A stretch of 64,000 bases of DNA. Source: JANYHF01 sp031367715. Its GTDB lineage: Bacteria > Pseudomonadota > Alphaproteobacteria > Rhizobiales > Hyphomicrobiaceae. The first letter of the stretch is position 1, and each line of letters starts with the position of its first letter. Below, piece by piece: positions 26,025 through 34,645 of this stretch. The stretch spans positions 1 to 64,000 of the forward strand of contig JANLQJ010000030.1 of NCBI GenBank assembly GCA_031367715.1, written 5' to 3'. The translations under genes and the position numbers were made by a program. Below the pieces are notes generated by a model, which worked only from the letters and a program-made list of their open reading frames with translations, was not told where the DNA came from and ran no database searches.

Positions 26025-26860
26025 GCGAGCGCCCGCTGCTAGAGGTCGAAGACCTCAACGTCTCGTTTCCCGGCCGCGGCGGAACCACGCGCGCGGTACG
26101 CAATGCCAGCTTCACGCTCGGACGCGAACGTCTCGGTATTGTGGGTGAGTCAGGCTCTGGCAAATCCACCACCGGGCGCGCGATCTTAGGATTGATTCCC
26201 GCGCCCGGTGTTGTCACCGCCAAACGCATGACCCTTGCAGGCCAGGATTTGCGGACACTGACGGACGCAGACTGGCAACGCTTGCGGGGGCGCCGCATGT
26301 CGATGGTGATGCAGGACCCGAAATACTCGCTCAACCCCGTCATCAAGGTTGGCAAGCAGATCGAGGAGACCTACCGGCTGCATCATCGCTCGGCCCAGGG
26401 CGAGGCCCGCAAGCGCGCGATTGCCATGCTGGATGCAGTCAAGATCCGAGATCCCGATCTGGTCTACCATCTCTATGCTCATCAGTTGTCGGGCGGCATG
26501 GGCCAGCGCGTCATGATCGCCATGATGCTGATCGCCGAGCCTGATCTTCTGATTGCCGACGAGCCGACCTCCGCGCTCGATGTCACAGTGCAGAATGAAG
26601 TGCTGCGTATCCTCGATGATCTGGTCTCGGATCGCGGCATGGGGTTGATCTTCATCAGCCACAACCTCACTATTGTCTCCAGTTTCTGCGATCGCGTGTT
26701 GGTAATGTATGGCGGGCGTATCGTCGAGGAGTGCAATGCCAGAGAGCTTTCCGCAGCCAAGCACCCGTACACGCGGGCGCTGATCAGGGCCGCACCGTCG
26801 CTGGATCATCCGACCTCCGAGCTTGCCGTCGTCACTCGCGACCCAGCGTGGTTGCTATGA
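26021..26860 (+). CDS. Peptide ABC transporter ATP-binding protein (DppD type)
   Basis: This 279-residue ATPase has Walker A GESGSGKST, signature LSGGMGQR and Walker B LLIADEPTSALD. It ends soon after KHPYTRALIRAAPS, so it is about 40 residues shorter than most DppD proteins and lacks the usual Cys-rich C-terminal tail. The shortened end overlaps the next ATPase by 4 bases and looks like a normal coupled stop, not a truncation by mutation. It energises peptide uptake with the other ATPase. Confidence 0.92.
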   Translation: MSERPLLEVEDLNVSFPGRGGTTRAVRNASFTLGRERLGIVGESGSGKSTTGRAILGLIPAPGVVTAKRMTLAGQDLRTLTDADWQRLRGRRMSMVMQDPKYSLNPVIKVGKQIEETYRLHHRSAQGEARKRAIAMLDAVKIRDPDLVYHLYAHQLSGGMGQRVMIAMMLIAEPDLLIADEPTSALDVTVQNEVLRILDDLVSDRGMGLIFISHNLTIVSSFCDRVLVMYGGRIVEECNARELSAAKHPYTRALIRAAPSLDHPTSELAVVTRDPAWLL

Positions 26861-27606
26861 TCGAGGTCAGTGATCTTTCCGTCACGTTTCGCAATAGTGG
26901 CCGGCCGATCCATGCCGTGCGCGGCATGTCGTTCACGGTCGCTGCGGGCGAAACCTTTGGCATTGTCGGCGAATCCGGGTCAGGTAAATCGACCATCCTG
27001 AAAGCCATCGCGGGATTGGTTGATACCACCGCCCCCGCCTTGCGCATCAACGGCCGCCCCACCGACCGCTGGCGCAGCAAGGCCGAGCGCCGCCTGATGC
27101 AGTTTGTGTTTCAGGATCCGTACGGATCGCTACATCCGCGCCAAACCGTGGACGATGCATTGCGCGAGCCGCTGCTCATTCATCGCTTGCCCGAAATTGA
27201 TACCCAGGTCAGCGCGGCGCTGGCCGATGTCGGGCTCTTGCCGCTGCACCGCTATCGCTTCCCGCACCAGCTCTCGGGCGGCCAGCGTCAGCGCGTCGCC
27301 ATCGCCCGCGCGCTGATCCTAAAACCCAGCATCCTGCTGCTCGACGAACCGACCTCCGCGCTCGACGTCTCGATCCAGGCCGAGATCCTCAATCTCATCT
27401 CGCGCCTGCGCAAGACCTATCAGCTCACGTCTATTCTGGTCAGCCACGATCTCGGCGTGGTCGCCCATTTGTGCAGCCGCATCGCCATCATGAAGGCCGG
27501 CCAGCTTGTAGAGTTGCTAGCAGTCGACGACTTGCGGCGCGGCAACACCAAGCAGGCGTACACGCATGACCTGCTCGCCGCCAGTCGCGGTTTCACGCGG
27601 GCGTAG
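26857..27606 (+). CDS. Peptide ABC transporter ATP-binding protein (DppF type)
   Basis: This 249-residue ATPase has Walker A GESGSGKST, Q-loop VFQDPYGSLHPR, signature LSGGQRQR, Walker B LLLDEPTSALD and H-loop VSHDLGVV. It is compact, ending at YTHDLLAASRG. The ATG at 26857 overlaps the upstream stop (ATGA); the longer upstream frame merely runs through that gene. It completes the ATPase heterodimer of the transporter. Confidence 0.93.
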   Translation: MIEVSDLSVTFRNSGRPIHAVRGMSFTVAAGETFGIVGESGSGKSTILKAIAGLVDTTAPALRINGRPTDRWRSKAERRLMQFVFQDPYGSLHPRQTVDDALREPLLIHRLPEIDTQVSAALADVGLLPLHRYRFPHQLSGGQRQRVAIARALILKPSILLLDEPTSALDVSIQAEILNLISRLRKTYQLTSILVSHDLGVVAHLCSRIAIMKAGQLVELLAVDDLRRGNTKQAYTHDLLAASRGFTRA

Positions 27607-28030
27607 GACCGCAGCGGCGCAGTGCCGGTACGTCCAAGACACAAGCGTCTTGCACCCGGGAAGCACCCTCTTGCTCCCGATCTTCGTCATCGCGGCGCCG
27701 AGCGAGCGGTTTGTATTGTTCTGCGAGATACTAACTATGGTATACTTATTATATTAACACTACTACAGTATTGGCATAGTATTCTCTCATCGCCTGCCGC
27801 TCCGGGACGTCGTCGCGACCGTCCGGCGCTCGCGCTCCCGTAACCGTTTGGCTCAGGGCCAGTCGGAGTCATTGCCCAGGCGCCAACAGCTGAAGCCTCC
27901 GTCGCACATGGTTTGCTCGACAAAGGCCGCTTGCCAAGCCGCCGGAAAAGGCATGTGATGTTCGACCATTCCGGAGGCGGTCCGATCGGGTTGCTCAGCC
28001 GGATGGAAAAAAGACGTTAGGGAGACCTGG
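27607..28030. promoter_or_regulatory. Intergenic region with AT-rich island before the peptide-binding protein gene
   Basis: This 424-bp gap includes a sharply AT-rich island at about 27725-27786 in otherwise GC-rich DNA. The island is flanked by imperfect inverted arms (GAGATACTA and TAGTATTCTC), with TATACT at 27741. It may hold a promoter or operator giving the binding-protein gene extra expression. No coding sequence was recognised in the rest of the gap. Confidence 0.4.
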
Positions 28031-29614
28031 ATGTTCAATCGACTCAAATATGCGCTGGCTGCCGGGGTGCTGCTCACCCTCGCACCGATGGCGCAAGCGG
28101 CAACCCTGCCGGACACACTGGTGATCGCCAAGACCATCGACGACATGATTTCGCTCGATCCGGCCGAAGCCTATGAGTTCACGGGCATCGAGGTGATCGC
28201 CAACACCTACGACCGCATCATGCGGTTCGAGCCGACCGACATCACCAAGCTGGTGCCGGGCGTCGCCGAAGGCTATACGCTGAGCGACGATGGCAAGACC
28301 TTCACGTTCAAAATCCGCGCCGGCCAAAAATTCGCGTCGGGCAATCCGATCACGGCGGCCGATGCGGTCTATTCGCTGCAACGCGTCATCAAGCTCGACA
28401 AGACCCCGGCGTTCCTGATCGGACAACTCGGCTGGAACAAGGACAATGTCGACAAGCTGGTCACGGTTGTCGATGACGCCACATTCAAGGTCACCATCAC
28501 CGAGGACTTTGCACCCTCGCTGGTGCTCAGCCTGCTCGGATCGGTGGTCGGCTCCGTCGTCGACATGAAGACCGTCGTCTCGCACGAGGCCGCCGGCGAT
28601 TTCGGCAATACCTGGATGAAGACCAATTCGGCCGGTTCGGGCGCGTACACCCTGAAGGCCTGGAAGGCCAATGACAGCGTGTCGCTGGACGCCAACCCGA
28701 ATTATCGTGGTGGTGCGGCAGCCCTCAAGCGCGTCGTTATCCGCCATATCACGGAACCCTCGGCGCAGCGACTGCTGATCGAGAAGGGCGACGTGGACAT
28801 TGCTCGCGACCTGCAGCCTGACCAGATTACTGCCATCACCGGCAACAAGGAACTCGCCATTTCGATCATCCCGCAGGCGACCCTGTTCTATGTCGCCATG
28901 AACCTGAAGACACCGCAGTTCCAGAACGTCAAAGTCCGCCAGGCCATGCATTATCTCATCGATTATGATGGCATGGTCGGATCGTTCCTGAAGGGCAAGG
29001 CGCAGGTGCACCAAACCTTCTGGCCATCGGGCTTCTGGGCCTCGTCTGACGAAATTCAGTACAAGTTTGATCCCGCCAAGGGCAAGGCCATGCTGGCTGA
29101 AGCCGGCGTCAAGGACCTGGAAGTGACGCTGGATACACCGAACACCGCGCCGTATACAAACATTGCCCAGGCGGTACAGGCCGCCATGGCGCAAGGCGGT
29201 GTGAAGGTGACCATCGTGCAAGCTGAGCAGAAAGCGGTGCTGACCAAGTACCGCGCCCGTCAGCATCAGATGCTGCTGATCGATTGGGGTCCGGATTATA
29301 TGGACCCGCACACCAACGCCGACAGCTTTGCGCGCAACCCGGACAATTCGGATGCGCCCAAATCCAAGCCGCTGGCCTGGCGCAATGCCTGGGATATCCC
29401 CGACATCACCAAGGCCACCAACGCCGCCGTGCGCGAGCGTGACGAGGGCAAGCGCAAGCAGATGTATCTTGATCTGCAGAAAAAGGTCATGGACGAAGGG
29501 CCGTTCATGATCATGTTCCAGGAGACCAAGCAGCTGGCCCAACGTGCCAACCTGAAGGGTTTCGTCATGGGCTCGAGCTCGGACGTGATCTACTACAACC
29601 TGACGACGAAGTAG
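28031..29614 (+). CDS. Peptide ABC transporter substrate-binding protein (SBP family 5)
   Basis: This 527-residue periplasmic protein has a signal peptide (cleavage after MAQA, about residue 23) and the family 5 layout of DppA/OppA: PAEAYEFTGIEVIANTYDRI near the N-terminus, VPGVAEGYTLSDDGKTFTFKIR, and QAMHYLIDYDGMV in the hinge region. GGGAG nine bases upstream supports the start. It delivers peptides, or possibly other oligomers, to the permeases encoded upstream. A M24 peptidase follows five bases after its stop. Confidence 0.93.
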   Translation: MFNRLKYALAAGVLLTLAPMAQAATLPDTLVIAKTIDDMISLDPAEAYEFTGIEVIANTYDRIMRFEPTDITKLVPGVAEGYTLSDDGKTFTFKIRAGQKFASGNPITAADAVYSLQRVIKLDKTPAFLIGQLGWNKDNVDKLVTVVDDATFKVTITEDFAPSLVLSLLGSVVGSVVDMKTVVSHEAAGDFGNTWMKTNSAGSGAYTLKAWKANDSVSLDANPNYRGGAAALKRVVIRHITEPSAQRLLIEKGDVDIARDLQPDQITAITGNKELAISIIPQATLFYVAMNLKTPQFQNVKVRQAMHYLIDYDGMVGSFLKGKAQVHQTFWPSGFWASSDEIQYKFDPAKGKAMLAEAGVKDLEVTLDTPNTAPYTNIAQAVQAAMAQGGVKVTIVQAEQKAVLTKYRARQHQMLLIDWGPDYMDPHTNADSFARNPDNSDAPKSKPLAWRNAWDIPDITKATNAAVRERDEGKRKQMYLDLQKKVMDEGPFMIMFQETKQLAQRANLKGFVMGSSSDVIYYNLTTK

Positions 29615-29619
29615 GCGCC

Positions 29620-30879
29620 TTGTCTGGCGGTTACCTCGACCGGAGCCGTGCCGGAAAGCTGATGGCGGAACAGGGGCTTGACGCCCTTGTTCTCGCCCAG
29701 CCCGAGACCATCAGCTATGCCACCGGCGCGTTTCCGGGGGTCGCAACCTACTGGCGGCGCGCCGGTGCCGCTTTTGTCATCGTGCCGCGCGCTGCCACCG
29801 AGCCGATGGCTGCTGTCGTCGGTGATCTGCAGGCCGATGCGTTCGGCGCGCAGTCTGGGATCGCGGATGTCCGTACACACTCGATCTGGGTGGAAACCGG
29901 ATGCTACGATTCGCGCTTGGACAATAAGAATCTTGACGTGGCCCATGCGCTGGTGGCCGGCGATCTAGCGATCGGCAAGCGGGAGCGCACGTCGCGGCCC
30001 GCTCAATTCGATTTCACTGTCTCGCTTGGTCTGCTTGGCGACGTGCTCGCCGAGCGCGGATTGCTGCAGGCCCGGATCGGTTTGGAACTTGGCTTTGTTT
30101 CCGTCCGCGAATTTTCGAGCTTCCAGGCGACCTTGCCGCATGTGAGCTGGGCTGATGCAAGCCATCTGGTCGAGCGACTGCGTGCCATCAAGGCGCCGGG
30201 CGAAATCGAGCGACTACGGCTCGCAGCTGAATTGTCGAGGGCAGGCGTTCTCGCACTGGAACGATCGATAAGACCCGGCATGGACGCAGCCCAGATGACG
30301 GCAATCTGGAGGGCAGCCGCAGTCGCTGAAGCTGCTCGTCGCGCCCTGCCACCACCGGATTCAACCTGGGCTTATATTGCGGTCGGGGGCGATGGCTTTG
30401 CCCCCGGCGGACCGGCGCAGTTGGGCGACCTGATCAAGATCGACGTCGGCTGCGTGGTGGGCGGCTACAGCTCCGATGGCGGACGAACGGCGGTGCTGGG
30501 CCGTGCCGGCGGCGCCGAGCGGCGCGTTTACGATGCGTTGCGCAAGGCATTTGACGCCGGGATGGCGGTCCTGAAACCGGGTACCCCGTTTGCTACTGTC
30601 TATCGAGTAGTTGCCGAATGCATGTGGAATGCCGGCTTCACCACCTATGGTCGCGGCCATTTCGGTCACGGCGTCGGTGCCAGCATCTGGAGCGAGGAGT
30701 GGCCATTCATCTCAGCCGATGCCACCGCTAGCGCCGAACCAGGAATGGTTCTGGCCTTTGAGACGCCCTACTACATCAAGGGCCTTGGCGGCTTCATCAT
30801 CGAGGATCAGCTGCTCGTCTCGGCGACCGGCATCGAGATCATGGCGCCCATGTCGCGCGCGCTGATCGAGGTCAGATGA
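29620..30879 (+). CDS. M24-family aminopeptidase (Xaa-Pro peptidase-like)
   Basis: This 419-residue protein has an N-terminal creatinase-like domain (about 1-165) and a C-terminal pita-bread metallopeptidase domain. All five metal ligands are visible: IDVG (Asp), SSDGGRT (Asp), HFGHGVG (His), AFETPYY (Glu) and IIEDQLL (Glu). It would cleave N-terminal residues, often before proline, from imported peptides. The likely start is TTG at 29620, needed to include the conserved DRSRAGKLMAEQGLDAL; ATG at 29662 is the alternative. It is the last gene of the peptide operon. Confidence 0.88.
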   Translation: MSGGYLDRSRAGKLMAEQGLDALVLAQPETISYATGAFPGVATYWRRAGAAFVIVPRAATEPMAAVVGDLQADAFGAQSGIADVRTHSIWVETGCYDSRLDNKNLDVAHALVAGDLAIGKRERTSRPAQFDFTVSLGLLGDVLAERGLLQARIGLELGFVSVREFSSFQATLPHVSWADASHLVERLRAIKAPGEIERLRLAAELSRAGVLALERSIRPGMDAAQMTAIWRAAAVAEAARRALPPPDSTWAYIAVGGDGFAPGGPAQLGDLIKIDVGCVVGGYSSDGGRTAVLGRAGGAERRVYDALRKAFDAGMAVLKPGTPFATVYRVVAECMWNAGFTTYGRGHFGHGVGASIWSEEWPFISADATASAEPGMVLAFETPYYIKGLGGFIIEDQLLVSATGIEIMAPMSRALIEVR

Positions 30880-30890
30880 GCAGACCAGGC

Positions 30891-31841
30891 CTACCAGTTG
30901 AACGCTGCAACCTCACGCCAGGTGCCCATCATGAAGCCGTCCGCCACGATCTGCAGCGGGCGGGCATCGACATCGCTCCGGCCGCTGCTCACAAGCTCGT
31001 GGAAACGCCGATAAATGCGGCGATACTCGCTGTCCGGCTCGCTGATTTTGGCGACACCGTCAACCAACAGCCGCGTGCCGCCATGAGTCAATTCCAAGCT
31101 GCCGCCGTCCTTGAAGCGTACGCCAATGGTCCAGGTCTGCTCACCCTCCTGGCGCCAGTCGAAGGCACAGTCAAAGGACGTCAAGCCGGACTGCGCCGGG
31201 CCGCGCAAGGCCAGATCCACCGCGATCGGCGTGGCGCGATTGGCCGGAACGAACAGCTCGGCGCGCTCGACAAACACCGGATACGGCATGATCGCCGTGA
31301 CGATCGACAGTGCATTGATGCCGGGATCGAACACGCCGAACCCACCAGCCTCGAACACCCAATCCTGGCCTGGATGCCAACGCCGCACGTCTTCCTTCCA
31401 GGTCACCACGACGCTATCAATGGCGCGCGACTGCAGGATTTCGGCCGCCTGATCGACCCCCGCGTTGAAGCGAGAATGCCAGGTGGCAAACAGTGTCCGT
31501 CCGTGCCGGGCAGCGACGCCAACCATGTCGGCGAGTTCGGCAATGCTGGCGGTCGGCGGCTTTTCGATCAACAGATGCTTGCCCGCTTCAAGCGCCTCGA
31601 TCGCGTAGCCGTGACGGACGTGTGGCGGCGTGCAGTTCGCGACCACCTCGACATCGGGCAGGGCGGCGAACAACTCGCGCTGGGTCTTGAAGGTCGGAAC
31701 TCCCGGCACCGCGATGCCGCGCTGGCTGACTACCCCTGCAAGATCGAACAGCCCCGTTTCCGCAATCGAAGGCAGATGCTGGTCAATCGCGATCTTGCCG
31801 ATGCCAACGAGCGCAAGGCGCGGGCGGAGTGGGGTGGTCAT
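30891..31841 (-). CDS. Gfo/Idh/MocA oxidoreductase, D-galactose 1-dehydrogenase-like
   Basis: This 316-residue NAD(P)-dependent enzyme has the Rossmann signature ALVGIGKIAIDQHLPSI and the EKPP motif (IEKPPTAS) of the family. The overall pattern, including VVANCTPPHVRHGYAIEAL and FGVFDPGINALSIV, resembles D-galactose 1-dehydrogenase of Pseudomonas fluorescens and rhizobia. It would oxidise an aldose to the lactone. AGGA seven bases before the ATG supports the start. A decayed LacI-type regulator and an aldo/keto-reductase fragment lie beside it, suggesting a sugar-catabolic cluster that has lost genes. Confidence 0.8.
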   Translation of the reverse strand: MTTPLRPRLALVGIGKIAIDQHLPSIAETGLFDLAGVVSQRGIAVPGVPTFKTQRELFAALPDVEVVANCTPPHVRHGYAIEALEAGKHLLIEKPPTASIAELADMVGVAARHGRTLFATWHSRFNAGVDQAAEILQSRAIDSVVVTWKEDVRRWHPGQDWVFEAGGFGVFDPGINALSIVTAIMPYPVFVERAELFVPANRATPIAVDLALRGPAQSGLTSFDCAFDWRQEGEQTWTIGVRFKDGGSLELTHGGTRLLVDGVAKISEPDSEYRRIYRRFHELVSSGRSDVDARPLQIVADGFMMGTWREVAAFNW

Positions 31842-32084
31842 GGTGGATCCTGGTCAAAGGCGTGGAAAATAGTGCCAAGCCGATAGCAGATCGCCGGGCG
31901 GGAGGCCACTACGCCAACTCCATTGACATCGCCGGTTTCTGCCTGGCCCGCCAAAGCCGTCCGCGTAGACAAGGATGGTCGAGCCGTTGCAGTTTGCAAC
32001 CACAAACGACGTGGGAAGCGATGGCAAAACAGGATGTCACGCTGCCCGGACGCCCTGATCGGATCAGCACCGATCTCGATAAGC

Positions 32085-32360
32085 ATCGCCGCCAATGACG
32101 CCTGCGCCGTTGCGCTGCGCAGCGGCATCCTCAAGCGCCCGCCGATCTTTATCGGCCACGAGCTGACACATGAAACCGGGCCCATGCTCAAAGACGGCAC
32201 GATGGCGCTGGTCATCGATCGGAACCTGGAACAGCAGGCGCGCCATGCCGTTGACATCCTGCTGCACCATTTCGGCTATACCGGCCATATGTGGCTGGAG
32301 CAGCCTTACAAATCGGGTATTTCCTTCAAGCTGTACACCACCGAGAACATGCCGGATTGA
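32085..32360 (+). pseudogene. C-terminal remnant of a LacI-family regulator
   Basis: The last ~90 codons before the TGA at 32358 match the ligand-binding domain end of LacI/GalR-type regulators: ANDACAVALRSG, the hallmark IGHELT, DGTMALVIDRN, QARHAVDIL and the terminal ENMP. No DNA-binding domain or plausible start exists upstream; bases 31842-32084 read as non-homologous sequence. The gene is therefore a 3' fragment. It probably once controlled the neighbouring sugar dehydrogenase. Confidence 0.7.
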
Positions 32361-32461
32361 GATCAGCCCTGATGGAAACACATCATCAATCAGCTGTTCT
32401 GTGTCGATGTCCAGGCTACAAACGCGATTGAGAGTTGGACTCGGAACTCGCGGGTGATGAC

Positions 32462-32761
32462 ATGCGCTACCGACCGTTTGGACGGACCGGCTGGCAGGTG
32501 AGCGAGATCGCCTTTGGCGGCTGGCAGATCGGCGGCCAGTGGGGCAAGGTCGATGCCGACCAGTCGGTTGCGACACTGCTGCATGCCTTTGAGCGCGGCA
32601 TCAATTTCGTCGATACGGCGGAGCTTTACGGCGCCGGCCGCAGCCAAGAGGTGATCGCACGCGCGCTGAAGCCATGCAGCCGAGGCAAGATCGATGTCGC
32701 TACCAAGGCACTGTCGTTGCGCTGGCCCGATGCCGTGGCGGTGCCGTCGTCACCAGGTTGA
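32462..32761 (+). pseudogene. N-terminal remnant of an aldo/keto reductase
   Basis: MRYRPFGRTGWQVSEIAFGG, followed by FVDTAELYGAGRSQEVIARAL and IDVATKAL, is a clear aldo/keto-reductase start with the catalytic Asp, Tyr and Lys. Homology ends after about 95 residues, before the catalytic His, where the frame runs into the antisense DUF2277 gene and stops at 32761. It is a truncated, almost certainly inactive copy left by a deletion or recombination. Confidence 0.75.
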
Positions 32762-32942
32762 GCAACAGCTCGCGCGCGGCCACCGTCACCTTCTCCACGG
32801 CGCGGCCGAACGCCTCCTCGTTAACCTTGGACGGATGATTGGTTCCGCTCAGCTTGCGGACGAACTGCAGCGCCGAGGCGCGGATTTCGTCGTCGGTCGC
32901 TGGCGCTTCGAAATTGTACAGGGTCTTGATGTTGCGGCACAT
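32700..32942 (-). CDS. DUF2277 family protein
   Basis: This 80-residue protein begins MCRNIKTLYNFEAPATDDEI and continues IRASALQFVRKLSG, the hallmark of the DUF2277 family, which is widespread in alphaproteobacteria and of unknown function. The last ~10 residues overlap, on the opposite strand, the aldo/keto-reductase fragment, so the natural C-terminus may have been altered by the rearrangement. The frame is open further upstream, but the conserved start is the ATG at 32942. Confidence 0.88.
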   Translation of the reverse strand: MCRNIKTLYNFEAPATDDEIRASALQFVRKLSGTNHPSKVNEEAFGRAVEKVTVAARELLLNLVTTAPPRHRASATTVPW

Positions 32943-33163
32943 GGTGGTCTCGCGTGATGGTTGACCGCGCGAGTCTAGACCAGCTCGCTGTTTGCCCTCA
33001 ACTGTGCATGATCTGATTGGTGATCTCATCCGGCGTCGTGCCAGGCTTGCCCGAGATTGTGCGCCACGAACACGCACTTCACCCGATGCGGTCTTGCGCG
33101 ATCGCATCAGGGCTGAGATCCTTGGCGTGAACAGCAGTCCCGCAGCCAGATTGGTAAGTAAGC

Positions 33164-34645
33164 ATGCTTAGTTCCATTGACCGACCGGACCGATTTGAGC
33201 TGGCTCCGGACTTTACTATCAGCCGGCTGGTGACGGGGCTTTGGCAACTCGCCGACATGGAGCGGGATGGTCAGGTCATTGATCTTGACAGGGCAGCGAC
33301 CGAACTTGAAGCCTACGCTGTTGCCGGCTTCGACAGCTTCGATATGGCGGATCACTATGGCAGTGCCGAACTGGTGACCGGGCGCTGCCTGGGCCGACTG
33401 GCCAAGCGCGGAGCCAAACCGGCCACCGTCTTCACCAAATGGGTGCCGGAACCTGGGCCGATGACGGCTGAGGTCGTTCGCGCTGGCGTGGACGAGCGAC
33501 TAAGTCGTCTCGGCACGCGCCGCATCGACTTGCTGCAATTGCATTGGTGGCAGTTCGAGAATCCTGGCTATCTCGACGCCATGGCCGAACTGGTCAAGCT
33601 GCGCCAGCAAGGCCTGATCCGGCATCTCGGCGTGACCAATTTTGATACCGATCATTTGCGCCTGCTGGTGGCGCACGGAGTGCCGATCGTCACCAATCAG
33701 GTGTGTTTTTCACTGCTCGATCGGCGGGCCGCTGGAGCGATGTCGGAACTGTGCCTGACGCGGGGCGTCCGAGTGCTGGCGTTTGGCACACTGGCTGGCG
33801 GTTTTCTCTCAGAGCGCTGGCTGGGCAAGCCGGAGCCGCGGCCAAGCGAGATCACCGACTGGAGCAAGATGAAGTACCAACGCTTCATCGCAGCGGCGGG
33901 CGGCTGGTGGGTGTTCCAGAATGTGCTTGTGTCGTTGAAGGCCATTGCCGACCGGCACGGTGTCTCAATTGCCAACGTGGCGACCCGTTGGGTGCTCGAT
34001 CATCCGGCTGTGGCCGGTGCGATCATTGGTGTGCGCCTTGGTGAGAGCGAACATCGGACAGCCAATCTCGCGACCTTCGGATTTGCCCTCGATGTCGAGG
34101 ATCGCGCCCGCCTCGCCGATGCGCTGGCAGGCCTTACGCCCATCCCGGGCGATTGCGGCGATGAGTATCGCAAGCCGCCATTCCTCACGGCCTCGGGTGA
34201 TCTCAGCCATCATCTGGCGAGTTTTTCGCCGGTTTTTGCCGCCACGCCGGTGCCGGGACGGCCGGGACGTGTCCGGGTCGACAGCGGCAGCAAATGGGAA
34301 GCGATCGCTGGCTACAGCCGCGCCGTGCGCATCGGCGATCGCGTGCTGGTGAGTGGTACCACGGCGACGCACGGCGCAGGGGTGGTGGTCGGGCGTGGCG
34401 ATCCGGCGGCGCAGACCACCTACATCCTCGACAAGATTTCGGCCAGCCTGATGGCGCTTGGCGCCAGTCGTGACGATGTGGTGCGGACACGCATCTATCT
34501 CAGGGATCAGGCGATGTGGGAGCCGGTGTCGCGCGTGCACGGCCGCTACTTTGCCGATGTCCGCCCGGCAAATACACTGATCGCAGCCGGCGGTCTTGTG
34601 GGCGAGTACGACGTTGAGATCGAGGCCGAGGCGATTGTGGGTTAA
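33164..34645 (+). CDS. Aldo/keto reductase fused to a Rid (YjgF) domain
   Basis: This 493-residue fusion has an aldo/keto reductase in residues ~1-340, with the catalytic tetrad visible as FDMADHYG (Asp, Tyr), VFTKWV (Lys) and LLQLHWW (His). Residues ~365-493 form a Rid/YjgF domain (YSRAVRIGDRVLVSGTT, GASRDDVVRTRIYLRD, VHGRYFADVRPANTL). The Arg of the canonical PAR motif that RidA uses for imine hydrolysis is Asn here (PANT). It probably reduces a carbonyl compound while the Rid domain binds a related metabolite. It converges on the LIV transporter operon, overlapping its stop by 4 bases. Confidence 0.88.
   Translation: MLSSIDRPDRFELAPDFTISRLVTGLWQLADMERDGQVIDLDRAATELEAYAVAGFDSFDMADHYGSAELVTGRCLGRLAKRGAKPATVFTKWVPEPGPMTAEVVRAGVDERLSRLGTRRIDLLQLHWWQFENPGYLDAMAELVKLRQQGLIRHLGVTNFDTDHLRLLVAHGVPIVTNQVCFSLLDRRAAGAMSELCLTRGVRVLAFGTLAGGFLSERWLGKPEPRPSEITDWSKMKYQRFIAAAGGWWVFQNVLVSLKAIADRHGVSIANVATRWVLDHPAVAGAIIGVRLGESEHRTANLATFGFALDVEDRARLADALAGLTPIPGDCGDEYRKPPFLTASGDLSHHLASFSPVFAATPVPGRPGRVRVDSGSKWEAIAGYSRAVRIGDRVLVSGTTATHGAGVVVGRGDPAAQTTYILDKISASLMALGASRDDVVRTRIYLRDQAMWEPVSRVHGRYFADVRPANTLIAAGGLVGEYDVEIEAEAIVG

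Noticed and set aside
27995..29542. Antisense 515-codon open frame over the peptide-binding protein gene
   Set aside because: It is a shadow caused by high third-position GC; the plus strand encodes a full binding protein with signal peptide.
33107..33355. 82-codon minus-strand frame before the reductase-Rid fusion
   Set aside because: It overlaps the start of the fusion gene, has no domain and is a frame shadow.
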